The notes beneath the pieces were generated by a model. That model was not told the DNA's origin. It made no database searches and worked only from the letters and a program-made list of their open reading frames with translations. Below, one piece after another: positions 18,531 through 26,813 of a stretch of 64,000 nt of DNA; the stretch's first letter is position 1; the number at the start of each line of letters is the position of its first letter. The position numbers and the translations under genes were made by a program. The DNA lies in assembly GCA_965217095.1 (NCBI GenBank), contig OZ244235.1, positions 1,550,001-1,614,000 on the forward strand. The letters run 5' to 3'. This stretch comes from CAYNZV01 sp965217095 (lineage in GTDB: Bacteria > Latescibacterota > UBA2968 > UBA8231).

Positions 18531-19319
18531 CTAACGTTTCAGGTTGTTGGCGTTGGAGAGCATCTCTTCCGCAGTCTGAATCGCTCTGGCGTTGATCTCG
18601 TACGCCCGCTGCGCCACAATCATGCTCACCATTTCGTCTACGACTTCGACGTTGGAAAGCTCCAGGAACCCTTGCGACAGCTTGCCGAATCCCCCGTCGT
18701 CAGGAGCTCCGGAGACCGGGGTCCCCGAGGCCTGCGTCTCCAGGAAGAGATTGCGGCCGATGCTCTTCAATCCTGCCGGATTAATGAAGCGTGCCAGCTC
18801 CAGCTGACCCACTCCCTGAATGGCGGCGCTCCCCGGAAGCAGCACTCCTATCTCCCCGTTGGAGCCGATATTTATGGCCGTGGCGTCCTGGGGAATGGTG
18901 ATCTGCGGTTCAAGGGAGTACCCGTCGGAGGTCACGATCGTTCCCTCCGCGGACAGCTTGAGGGCACCATCCCTCGTGTAGGATACGGTGCCATCGGGCA
19001 GGGTAACTTGGAGAAACCCGTCGCCATCGATAGAGACGTCCAGCGGATTGTTCGTGGGGGTCAAGGTGCCTTGCGAAAAAATCCGCTGTGTTGCGACCGG
19101 TCGGGTGCCGTAGCCGATCTGCAATTCCACCGGGACCTGAGCCCCTTCGGCCTGGGTTGCGCCTGCGAGGCGCAGCTGTTGGTAGAGCAGATCCTGGAAC
19201 TCCAGCTTGCTCTTCTTGTATCCTGTCGTATTCACATTCGCCAGATTGTTGGCGATGTTGTCGACGTTCATCTGTTGGGCTATCATGCCGGTTGCGGCGG
19301 TGTATAGTGCCCTGCTCAT
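18531..19319 (-). CDS. flgG: Flagellar distal rod protein FlgG
   Basis: 262 residues, the standard length. N-terminal axial motif ANNLANVNTTGYKKSKLEFQDL; the FlgG-typical LDVSIDGDGFLQVTLPDG; C-terminal LSNVEVVDEMVSMIVAQRAYEINARAIQTAEEML. FlgG forms the distal rod crossing peptidoglycan and outer membrane. AGGAG lies nine bases before the ATG. Follows flgF by 28 bases. Confidence 0.97.
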   Translation of the reverse strand: MSRALYTAATGMIAQQMNVDNIANNLANVNTTGYKKSKLEFQDLLYQQLRLAGATQAEGAQVPVELQIGYGTRPVATQRIFSQGTLTPTNNPLDVSIDGDGFLQVTLPDGTVSYTRDGALKLSAEGTIVTSDGYSLEPQITIPQDATAINIGSNGEIGVLLPGSAAIQGVGQLELARFINPAGLKSIGRNLFLETQASGTPVSGAPDDGGFGKLSQGFLELSNVEVVDEMVSMIVAQRAYEINARAIQTAEEMLSNANNLKR

Positions 19320-19347
19320 TGCCTTGTAGCTCCTATCTTTTTAACCG

Positions 19348-20139
19348 TTATCGAACGACGCCAAGATCGTTGACCGCGCGGTCCAGGGTGCCGTCTTGGA
19401 TCTGGATTGCTCTCTGGTCCGCTTCGTAGGATCTGAACACGTCAATCATTTTAACCATCTCGAGCACCGGCTCGACGTTGGCCTCCTCGAGGAAACCCTG
19501 CGCGACCTGGAAGTCCTCAGCGGGAACTTGGGTGGCGCCTGCATCCGGAATAAACAGGCCGTCCTTTGATTTGTTCAGGACCGGCTGAAACGGACTTTGC
19601 GCTTTGTAGTTGCGATCGTAGAGCTGCGGAAAATCCACCACTTGAAGGCGGGCAATCCGCGTATCTTCACCCGTAATCTCGTCACGGCCGCGCACCACCC
19701 CGTTTCCATCCACCAAAGGCACCTGAAAATTGTCAGGTATCTCGATCTGAGCGCCGTTTTCATCGAGTACCGGGTAGCCCATCGGAGTCACCAATGTACC
19801 CTGATTGTCCTTGGCGAAATTGCCGTTGCGGGTGTATTGCACCCCTTCCGGGGTTTGGATGGTAAAGAACCCCTTGCCCGAGATCGCCATGTCGAACATG
19901 TCGCCCGTGCGGCGGAGCTGTGCTTGCTCGAAATCGGTCCAAATCCCTTCGAATCGATTTATGCGCCAATCTGGATAGTCACCGGAAAGCCGCTTCTTGG
20001 CCTCCTGGACTTCGCGCAGGAATAAGCTGTCCCGCTTGAACCCAGGCACCTCGGTGTTGGCCAGGTTATTGGCTATAGCCTCGTGACGAGTCGATTTTGG
20101 CAACATTCCCGATGCGGAGATGAACAACCCTTCTATCAT
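19348..20139 (-). CDS. flgF: Flagellar proximal rod protein FlgF
   Basis: 263 residues. It has an axial N-terminus (EAIANNLANTEVPGFKRDSLF), MAISGKGFFTIQTPEGVQYTRNGNF and the C-terminal LEEANVEPVLEMVKMIDVFRSYEADQRAIQ. It is called FlgF rather than FlgG from gene order and from the shorter, more divergent N-terminus; both belong to one family. First gene of the rod/ring/junction operon and directly behind a sigma-54 promoter. Confidence 0.93.
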   Translation of the reverse strand: MIEGLFISASGMLPKSTRHEAIANNLANTEVPGFKRDSLFLREVQEAKKRLSGDYPDWRINRFEGIWTDFEQAQLRRTGDMFDMAISGKGFFTIQTPEGVQYTRNGNFAKDNQGTLVTPMGYPVLDENGAQIEIPDNFQVPLVDGNGVVRGRDEITGEDTRIARLQVVDFPQLYDRNYKAQSPFQPVLNKSKDGLFIPDAGATQVPAEDFQVAQGFLEEANVEPVLEMVKMIDVFRSYEADQRAIQIQDGTLDRAVNDLGVVR

Positions 20140-20514
20140 AATTCTCGTTCCCTTTGAAACTGGCTAGACCTATAGCTCCGGCTGCTTGGTAGCAAGCTAT
20201 GTGCCACTTTCCCCCCCCAATCCTATCTTCATACGAACCAATTAGATAGAGCTTATTCGCCGGCGCCGGATCAGAGCCGAGCTCGGAAAGAATTTCCAAG
20301 CATCCTGCTTCCGCCTACCAGCGAACGGGCAGAGATGGACTCCGGTTTGCTGCCATCGGCCGTGCCTGGGTTGTTCCCCAGGGTTACATTTCCCACAGAA
20401 TACGTTGTATGATATTGTTAATACTATTGTTACAATTTCTTGACCAACACCTTCCAGCGCCGGATATTAGAACGGTTGAGGCGATTCCACCTCGATTGTG
20501 AGCAATAGATTCTC
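20140..20514. other. Divergent intergenic region between flgF and the MotE-like gene
   Basis: 375 bases. The flgF side holds the sigma-54 promoter and a run of eight C at 20211-20218. The other side (about 20395-20450) is clearly AT-richer than the surroundings and probably carries the promoter of the rightward gene and/or enhancer-binding sites; I see no unambiguous -35/-10 pair there. No gene is seen. Confidence 0.5.
20191..20206 (-). promoter_or_regulatory. Sigma-54 (RpoN) promoter of the flgF operon
   Basis: On the minus strand the sequence reads TGGCAC, five bases, TTGCT, which matches the -24/-12 consensus (TGGCAC-N5-TTGCW) at every fixed position. It lies 52 bases upstream of the flgF ATG and faces it. 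Sigma-54 control of middle flagellar genes through an FlrC/FleQ-type enhancer protein is well known, but no such activator gene is in the window. Confidence 0.88.
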
Positions 20515-21093
20515 GTGAGCAGCAGAGCCCTACTTTTCCTGATCGCCGGAATGAGCGCTTCCTTCTTGGTGGTACTGCTTATCGTGAGTGCCGTCGTGGA
20601 GCCAGATGGGAAACGCCGCCCGAGACGCCGCGCTCCCCGTGCTAGGGTCGAGATGTCCCCAAAAACCCCTGCAGCGGAAGCCAGGCGGGACGAGCGTCCA
20701 CAATCCGCCGCGAGTGACGCCTCGCTGGTGTCCACCCTGGACAGTTCGGAAACGACCGACACCCCGGTCGAGGTAGAGTCGGAGAAAGCCCGCAGAATTC
20801 GTCGGGCCGAACAACAGGTTCGCCAGGCGGCACAAGCGGCGCAGGAATTCAAGATTGTCCGCAATGAGCTGAGACAGCAGATCGCGGCACTCAAACAGGA
20901 GCGCAAGCTGATGCTTGCGGAGTTGGCGGGGGCGTTGGGCGCAATGTCCACCCAGGAAGCGGTGGATCAGATCGAGGCGCTCGACGAGGCAGCGGCGGCG
21001 GAGGTGCTACGCAGAACCTCCCAAACGCGGCGGAACGAGATTCTAGAACGGCTCAGTTCGAAGCGGTCGAGAAGACTGCGGCGAAAACTTTAG
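20515..21093 (+). CDS. MotE-like protein: membrane anchor, coiled coil and MgtE-N-like helical tail
   Basis: 192 residues from a GTG at 20515 (a TAG lies three codons upstream, so this is the first possible start). Residues 6-28 form one membrane segment. A low-complexity basic/charged stretch follows, then a long coiled coil (about 90-140) and a C-terminal helical bundle (MSTQEAVDQIEALDEAAAAEVLRRTSQTRRNEILERL). This last pattern resembles the MgtE N-terminal domain shared by the flagellar protein MotE, which works in motor assembly or stability. The adjacent, divergent flagellar operon supports the reading. The usual exported, mostly periplasmic arrangement of MotE would fit. Family match is by pattern only. 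Confidence 0.6.
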   Translation: MSSRALLFLIAGMSASFLVVLLIVSAVVEPDGKRRPRRRAPRARVEMSPKTPAAEARRDERPQSAASDASLVSTLDSSETTDTPVEVESEKARRIRRAEQQVRQAAQAAQEFKIVRNELRQQIAALKQERKLMLAELAGALGAMSTQEAVDQIEALDEAAAAEVLRRTSQTRRNEILERLSSKRSRRLRRKL

Positions 21094-21316
21094 AGGCGGC
21101 TGAAACGAAGGTCGGTGTGCCGCGACGGGATAGGTCACTATTCCGCACATGGTAGTGACATCCCCCAGCGAGGTTCGTTTGCTTGAAAACGCGCCAATAT
21201 ACCCACATCGACATCTACCGCCAATGGCGATGGGACAGCTCTCGTCCTTGTGAAACGATTCTCCTCCTGCCATATTATACGCCGTTCGAACAACGAAATG
21301 CGCCTGGAAAGTTGGA

Positions 21317-22003
21317 ATGAACCCGAAAGAGGTCGCTGCACTCAAAGCAGTTGACTACGTCCGCGACGGCATGGTCGTTGGCCTTGGCACAGGCTCCACA
21401 GCGGCGTTTGCCATCAAGGCGCTGGGAGAGCGGGTGGCGCAGGGCTTGAAGATGCAGACGATTGCCACCTCGGACGAATCGGAACGCCTGGCGCGAGAAT
21501 TCTCCATCGAGGTGGTAACCCTCGAAGACGAGCCGGTAGTCGATCTCACCATTGACGGGGCCGACGAGGTCGATCCCAACCTCGATCTGATCAAAGGGCT
21601 GGGCGGCGCCCTCTTGCGCGAAAAAATCGTCGCAACGGCAAGTACGAGGGAGGTCATCATCGTGGACCCTTCCAAGAAGGTGCAAAAACTGGGAACCAAA
21701 TCCCCACTCCCGATCGAAGTGATCCCGTTCGCGTGGCCATTGGTGCACCGGGAACTCATGGAGGGTGGATTGCGATCCAAACTGAGAGCGGCAAAAGACG
21801 GACAGGCCATCTACGAGACCGACAACGGCAATCTTGTTCTGGATTGCGTCTTTCCCGATGGCATCGCCGATCCGGCGCGCATGGAAAGCCGGATAAATCG
21901 AATGGCCGGCGTGATAGAGAACGGATTGTTCGTTGGATTGACCCACATCGTCATTGTAGGCAACGAGGACGGAACGTGCGAGATCCTCGAAAGGTCATCG
22001 TGA
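21317..22003 (+). CDS. rpiA: Ribose-5-phosphate isomerase A
   Basis: 228 residues, full length. Signature segments: VVGLGTGSTAAFAI (phosphate loop), DLTIDGADEVDP with the catalytic aspartates, and LIKGLGGALLREKI with the catalytic lysine/glutamate region. RpiA interconverts ribose 5-phosphate and ribulose 5-phosphate in the pentose phosphate pathway. GGAAAG lies six bases before the ATG. A TATTAT box is present at about 21272 but without a convincing -35. Its stop overlaps the start of dctP (GTGA), so the isomerase and the TRAP transporter are translationally coupled, an unusual partnership. Confidence 0.96.
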   Translation: MNPKEVAALKAVDYVRDGMVVGLGTGSTAAFAIKALGERVAQGLKMQTIATSDESERLAREFSIEVVTLEDEPVVDLTIDGADEVDPNLDLIKGLGGALLREKIVATASTREVIIVDPSKKVQKLGTKSPLPIEVIPFAWPLVHRELMEGGLRSKLRAAKDGQAIYETDNGNLVLDCVFPDGIADPARMESRINRMAGVIENGLFVGLTHIVIVGNEDGTCEILERSS

Positions 22004-23115
22004 GCGGGGCGAATCGAAACGATACGCGGCGGCGCTTTCTGCGCAGCGCCGGGCTGGCCACTACAGGAGTGGTTGCTTCCGGGGGGCTGGAAAAGAACGC
22101 GGCCACGGCATCTGAGCCTTACACCTGGAAGATGGTTACCACCTGGCCCAAGAACTTTCCGGGCCTTGGTACCGGCGCCAATCAGCTGGCTGAAACCATA
22201 ATGCAGATGTCGGGCGGGCAGTTGCGCATTCGAGTCTACGGTGCCGGAGAATTGGTCCCCGCTCTCGGGGTATTCGACGCCGTCAGTCGCGGTACCGCCG
22301 AGATGGGCCATGCCGCATCCTACTACTGGAAGGGCAAACACGAAGCCACCCAGTTGTTCGCCGCCGTACCCTTCGGCTTGAACGCCATGGAGATGAACGC
22401 CTGGTTGTATTTTGGCGGCGCCCAGGAGCTGTGGGACCAACTTTACGGCGATTTCAATCTCAAAGGATTCGCCGCCGGCAACACCGGGGTTCAGATGGGC
22501 GGTTGGTTCAATCGGGAGATCAACGAGATCGGCGATTTCAGCGGACTCAAGATTCGTATGCCCGGTCTGGGCGGTGAGGTCCTTCGCAGCCTGGGCGCCA
22601 CCGTGCAGCTGCTTCCGGGAGGAGAGATTTTTCAGGCGCTCAAGACGGGGGTCATAGACGCCACCGAGTGGGTGGGACCGTACAACGATCTGGCCTTCGG
22701 TTTCCAGCAGGCTGCCAAGTTCTACTACTGGCCCGGCTGGCACGAACCAGGCACGACCATCGAGGCGATGATAAACAGGGAGGCGTTCGAAAATCTCCCT
22801 GCGCATCTGCAGGCTGTGGTCGAACGCGCCTGCCAGGCTGCCAACGACCACATGCTGGCAGAGTTCACCTCCAGAAATGCCGCCGCGCTGCAAACCCTCG
22901 TAACCAAACACAAGGTCCAGCTACGTCGCTTTCCCGATCCTGTGTTAAAGGCGCTGGGCGCGAAATCGGCCGCCGTCGTCGAGGAGATTGCCACCAAGGA
23001 TCCTTTCTCCAAACAGGTTTACGATTCCTTTCAGAATTTCCGTAAAAAGTCCACCGGTTATACCCGCATCACCGAGCAGGCCTACTCCCACGCTCGGGCC
23101 CTCACCTTTGGATAG
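22000..23115 (+). CDS. dctP: TRAP transporter substrate-binding protein, TakP/DctP type, Tat signal
   Basis: 371 residues from GTG 22000, which overlaps the rpiA stop and follows an AAGG ribosome site. The open frame extends back to 21733 but that part only shadows rpiA. The N-terminus has TRRRFLRSAG then a hydrophobic stretch, a Tat signal peptide. The mature part (MVTTWPKNFPGLGTGANQLAE, VFDAVSRGTAEMGHAASYYWKGK, DATEWVGPYNDL) resembles the TakP group of dimeric receptors that bind alpha-keto acids such as pyruvate; substrate is therefore inferred, not shown. It delivers solute to the DctQM membrane complex encoded next. Confidence 0.9.
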   Translation: MSGANRNDTRRRFLRSAGLATTGVVASGGLEKNAATASEPYTWKMVTTWPKNFPGLGTGANQLAETIMQMSGGQLRIRVYGAGELVPALGVFDAVSRGTAEMGHAASYYWKGKHEATQLFAAVPFGLNAMEMNAWLYFGGAQELWDQLYGDFNLKGFAAGNTGVQMGGWFNREINEIGDFSGLKIRMPGLGGEVLRSLGATVQLLPGGEIFQALKTGVIDATEWVGPYNDLAFGFQQAAKFYYWPGWHEPGTTIEAMINREAFENLPAHLQAVVERACQAANDHMLAEFTSRNAAALQTLVTKHKVQLRRFPDPVLKALGAKSAAVVEEIATKDPFSKQVYDSFQNFRKKSTGYTRITEQAYSHARALTFG

Positions 23116-23127
23116 ACAACCCGTACC

Positions 23128-23601
23128 TTGAGGGTCGTCGATAAATGTGTATCGCGCACCCTGCCGTGGCTTACTCTTGCCATGGTATTGGTGACCTTCA
23201 CGATCGTCATTCTGCGGTACGTGTTCGAGTTGGGCTGGGTATGGATGCAAGAAATCGTGCTCTATATGCACGCTTTCGTTTTTCTATTCGGTTCGGCCTA
23301 CGCCCTGGGCCGCGACGCACACGTTCGCGTCGACATCCTGTATCGCCCGCTCTCTGAGCGAGGCAAGGCCATGGTCGACGGCGTCGGCTCGCTCCTACTG
23401 CTCATCCCAATCTGTTTGGTGATCTTCCATCAAGCGTATCCGTACGTCATCGACTCCTGGCTCGTCTTCGAGGGTTCGAAAGACGGAGGTGGGCTCGAAG
23501 CGGTCTTTCTGCTCAAGACCGGCATATTACTTTTCTGCCTCCTCCTATTTCTCCAGGCGCTGGCCATCGTGCGGCGAACCTTTGCAACCCTTCGCAGGTA
23601 A
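23128..23601 (+). CDS. dctQ: TRAP transporter small permease subunit DctQ
   Basis: 157 residues from a TTG at 23128, the only start codon available after the dctP stop. Four membrane segments, with the family motif WxQEIVLYMHAFVFLFGSAYALGRDAHVRVD, typical of DctQ. DctQ binds the large subunit DctM and helps dock the periplasmic receptor. Lies 12 bases after dctP and three bases before dctM. Confidence 0.92.
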   Translation: MRVVDKCVSRTLPWLTLAMVLVTFTIVILRYVFELGWVWMQEIVLYMHAFVFLFGSAYALGRDAHVRVDILYRPLSERGKAMVDGVGSLLLLIPICLVIFHQAYPYVIDSWLVFEGSKDGGGLEAVFLLKTGILLFCLLLFLQALAIVRRTFATLRR

Positions 23602-23604
23602 CGC

Positions 23605-24987
23605 GTGGCGGACTTTCTCCCCTTGCTAATGTTCGTGGTTACCTTTGCCGTTCTGCTCTCCGGCTACCCGGTGGCATTCTGCCTCGCCGGAACCGCCTTG
23701 GTGTTCGCTGCCTTCGGCATTCTTGGCGGACAGTTCGACGCTGCCTTCGTTTCGGCGATCCCGGAACGAATATTCGGCATCATGACCAACGAGACCCTGA
23801 TCGCGGTACCGCTCTTCGTATTTATGGGAGTGGTGTTGGAGCGTTCGAAGATCGCTGAAGATCTGCTGGGCACCATGTCGCAGCTGTTTGGAGGGTTGCC
23901 TGGAGGATTGGGAATCTCGGTCTGCTTGGTGGGGGGATTGCTGGCGGCCTCCACCGGCATCGTGGGCGCTACGGTTGTAACCATGGGACTCATTTCGCTA
24001 CCCGCCATGTTGAGGGGACGCTACTCTCCTTCCCTATCCTCGGGTATCATCTGTGCATCGGGAACCTTGGGACAGATCATTCCCCCCAGTATCGTCCTGG
24101 TGATCCTTGGCGATGTCATCAGCTCCGCCAATCAACAAGCTCAGCTCGACCTCGGTAATTTTGCGCCGACCGGCGTGTCGGTGGGAGACCTGTTCATGGG
24201 CGCCCTGGTGCCCGGGCTCCTCTTGATGTGTTTGTATACCGCGTATGTCGTGGTTGTCGGTCAACTGCGGCCACACCTGGTTCCGGCGTTGTCCGCCGCC
24301 GAGCGCGAGCCGCTCGCGAGCCGCGCATTTCTCCGCAAGCTTCTCGTGGTTCTGGCGCCTCCTCTCATCTTGATTGTGGGAGTGCTCGGTTCCATCCTCA
24401 CCGGCGTCGCCACCCCTACCGAAGCGGCATCGGTCGGCGCTGTGGGTGCAATCCTGTTGTCCCTCGTAAAGGGAGAGTTCAATCGGGAGGTGTTGCGTCA
24501 GGTGATGCGTACGACCACCGAGATCAATACGATGGTCTTCACCATACTCATAGGAGCCAGCGTTTTCTCCCTGGTGTTTCGCGGGTACGGAGGAGATTTA
24601 GTCGTGGAGGAGTTTCTTCAGGGGTTGGATTGGGGTGTTGCGGGTTCCTTCGTGGCGGTGATGGTGTTGATGTTCTTTCTCGGTTTTTTTCTCGATTTCT
24701 TCGAGATCATTTTTGTGGTGGTGCCTATCGTCGGCCCCATATTGTTGAAAATGGGACTCGATCCGATCTGGCTTGGTGTGATGATAGCCGTAAACCTGCA
24801 GACGTCATTTCTAACCCCTCCTTTCGGATTTGCTCTGCTCTATCTACGTGGGGTGGCCCCTGGAGAGATCGATACGCGGCAAATTTACCGGGGAGTTATA
24901 CCTTTCATAATAATGCAACTGGCGATGCTGCTGGCTTTGTGGATCTACCCCGAGCTCGCTACCGCCTTGCCGAGACGGGCGTTCTAA
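23605..24987 (+). CDS. dctM: TRAP transporter large permease subunit DctM
   Basis: 460 residues from GTG 23605. About twelve hydrophobic segments; contains the family landmarks AASTGIVGATVVTMGLISLPAML, SGIICASGTLGQIIPPSIVLVILGD, TPTEAASVGAVGAI and LTPPFGFALLYLRG. It is the sodium-coupled transporting subunit. Its gene closes the rpiA-dctPQM operon and ends 16 bases before the convergent DUF2231 gene; no clear terminator is visible in that short gap. Confidence 0.95.
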   Translation: MADFLPLLMFVVTFAVLLSGYPVAFCLAGTALVFAAFGILGGQFDAAFVSAIPERIFGIMTNETLIAVPLFVFMGVVLERSKIAEDLLGTMSQLFGGLPGGLGISVCLVGGLLAASTGIVGATVVTMGLISLPAMLRGRYSPSLSSGIICASGTLGQIIPPSIVLVILGDVISSANQQAQLDLGNFAPTGVSVGDLFMGALVPGLLLMCLYTAYVVVVGQLRPHLVPALSAAEREPLASRAFLRKLLVVLAPPLILIVGVLGSILTGVATPTEAASVGAVGAILLSLVKGEFNREVLRQVMRTTTEINTMVFTILIGASVFSLVFRGYGGDLVVEEFLQGLDWGVAGSFVAVMVLMFFLGFFLDFFEIIFVVVPIVGPILLKMGLDPIWLGVMIAVNLQTSFLTPPFGFALLYLRGVAPGEIDTRQIYRGVIPFIIMQLAMLLALWIYPELATALPRRAF

Positions 24988-25002
24988 GTTCCTGACGCAC
25001 CG

Positions 25003-25434
25003 CTACCCCTCACCCACCTCATCTAGCGCGACTCCGACCCCGTGCTGGTATACCAGCTCACCGCCGAAGTAGGCGGCGATCCACAGCACTATGCTCGCTA
25101 GCAGAGCAGCGATCGCCCACATCCGGGGATCACGTCCGCGGAGCTGGAACGGCAGGCGCCCCAGGGCGATGATCAGGAAAAGAAACAGGGATGCGGTTGC
25201 CCAGTCTTCGTGCTGTTCGATCAAAATGGCGATTGAACCGTCCCCCCGATGGGATGCGGCCGAGTCAGTGCCCGAGACCAGCGCGCCGATAGCGGACAAG
25301 GTGCCCGCGACCAGAACCGCAAAAGCCAGCGGGTGCCACTCCCGCTTCCCCAATGGAACTGCGATCAGATCGATGGCCGCGCTGAGTGGCAGCAGGACGA
25401 GGGGGAAATGAACCAGTGCCGGATGTAGCTCCAT
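25003..25434 (-). CDS. DUF2231 family membrane protein
   Basis: 143 residues from ATG 25434; the frame extends further upstream but the conserved protein begins with MELHPALVHFPLVLLPLSAAID, the standard DUF2231 opening. Four membrane segments; a conserved histidine pair (HPALVHF) and a C-terminal GGELVYQHGVGV resemble haem- or metal-binding positions in this family, whose function is not established. It is convergent with dctM and divergent from the methylaspartate lyase operon. Confidence 0.85.
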   Translation of the reverse strand: MELHPALVHFPLVLLPLSAAIDLIAVPLGKREWHPLAFAVLVAGTLSAIGALVSGTDSAASHRGDGSIAILIEQHEDWATASLFLFLIIALGRLPFQLRGRDPRMWAIAALLASIVLWIAAYFGGELVYQHGVGVALDEVGEG

Positions 25435-25494
25435 ATTGCTCACCAGATTTGTGGCCGCCAAGATAGACCGGCCTCGCTGGCGCTGCAAGGCAAG

Positions 25495-25523
25495 TTGACA
25501 GCTACACCGCTTCACGATATCAT
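25495..25523 (+). promoter_or_regulatory. Sigma-70 promoter for the methylaspartate lyase operon
   Basis: TTGACA (25495-25500), 17 bases, TATCAT (25518-25523). The -35 is perfect and the -10 matches five of six. Predicted start near 25530, leader about 45 bases. Confidence 0.75.
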
Positions 25524-25574
25524 TCGACCCTTCGATTCTGCCGTCAGTACGACCCACTACAGGTACAAAGATCG

Positions 25575-26813
25575 TTGCGAATCCAGAAAGCGATCGCTAT
25601 TCCAGCGTTGGGGGGTTATTACAACGAGGACCTCAAAGCCATCCGCTCCGGCGCAAAACCGGATGGCTTGTTCTTTTCCGATCCCCCACAGTCTCCCGGG
25701 TTTCGCTCCATTCGCCAACCCAGCGAGGCCTCCTCCATCTTGCTCATTCTCGATGACCAGCAGGTTGCCTTCGGCGATGCGCTCAGCGTCGACTACGCCG
25801 CCGCCGGAGGCCGGTCCGGTCCTTTCTCCGCGGAACAACAGGTTCCCCTATTGAACGAGATATGCCAGACCCTCGTCGGTCGCAGCATCGGGGGGTTCGT
25901 ACCCATGTGCGAGGAGTTGGAGGAATCCGCCGCACGAAACGGGCTGCACCAACCAGGAGCCCTGTACGGTTTTTCACAGGCCATCCTCCAGGCCGTGGCG
26001 TTGAAACGAAAGGTCACGTGCGCCGAGGTGGTGGCCGATGAACTGGGCACCACCATCGCAGATGAACCTATTCCACTCGGCATTCAAAGTGGGGAATACC
26101 GCCGCGACGCGGTGGACAAAGCGATCGCCAAGGGTGTGGAGGTGCTACCCCACGGCTTGATCAACGACGTGGAGACAACCGTTGGCACCGCGGGCGTGAA
26201 GCTGAAGGAATACGTGTTGTGGATCGCCGACCGTATACGAAACTACGGGTCTGAAGGATACGCACCGCGGATCCACCTGGATCTCTATGGCCAGCTGGGC
26301 GCCGCGTTCGATCACGACCTCGAGAGGATGAGCGAGTTCTTGGGTGATCTTGAGCATGCTGCCCGACCTTACCAGCTGTGCATCGAGACACCGGTGCTGA
26401 TGGAAAGCCTGGAGTCTCAGCTCTCACTACTGACGTCGCTGCGCGCTGCCTTGGAGGATCGCGGATCGACGGTTCAGCTTATCGTCGATGAATGGGCGAA
26501 CGACCTGCACGACATCCGACGTTTCGTCAATGCCGGAGCGGCACATATGATCCACATCAAAACACCCGATCTCGGTTCTCTTCACCGGAGCGCCCAGGCC
26601 GTTATCGAATGCCGCGACGCCGGGGTCGCTCCAGTTCTGGGTGGCTCCTGTGCCGAGACCGACCAGTCTGCGCGGCTGGTTGCCCACGTTGCACTTGCAA
26701 CCTCACCGGAGTGGGTGCTGGCGCGCCCCGGAATGGGTGTGGACGAGGGTGTTCAGCTCTTACACAACGAGATGGCTCGAACTCTAGCTCTTATCAAGGC
26801 GAGGACCCGATGA
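25575..26813 (+). CDS. mal: Methylaspartate ammonia-lyase
   Basis: 412 residues, as usual for this enolase-superfamily enzyme, from a TTG at 25575. It converts (2S,3S)-3-methylaspartate to mesaconate and ammonia. Every expected active-site residue is in place at nearly the same number as in the Clostridium enzyme: H193 (PHGLINDVET), metal ligands D236 (HLDLYG), E271 (IETP) and D305 (VDEWAND), and catalytic K329 (HIKTPDLGS). The PGMGVDEG end motif is also present. The partner enzyme of the classical glutamate fermentation pathway, glutamate mutase, is not in the window, so the route in which it works here is open. Stop overlaps the next start (ATGA). Confidence 0.93.
   Translation: MRIQKAIAIPALGGYYNEDLKAIRSGAKPDGLFFSDPPQSPGFRSIRQPSEASSILLILDDQQVAFGDALSVDYAAAGGRSGPFSAEQQVPLLNEICQTLVGRSIGGFVPMCEELEESAARNGLHQPGALYGFSQAILQAVALKRKVTCAEVVADELGTTIADEPIPLGIQSGEYRRDAVDKAIAKGVEVLPHGLINDVETTVGTAGVKLKEYVLWIADRIRNYGSEGYAPRIHLDLYGQLGAAFDHDLERMSEFLGDLEHAARPYQLCIETPVLMESLESQLSLLTSLRAALEDRGSTVQLIVDEWANDLHDIRRFVNAGAAHMIHIKTPDLGSLHRSAQAVIECRDAGVAPVLGGSCAETDQSARLVAHVALATSPEWVLARPGMGVDEGVQLLHNEMARTLALIKARTR

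Noticed and set aside
20211..20218. Run of eight C upstream of flgF as a phase-variation switch
   Set aside because: It lies upstream of the sigma-54 promoter and not inside a coding frame; spacing of the promoter boxes would not change.
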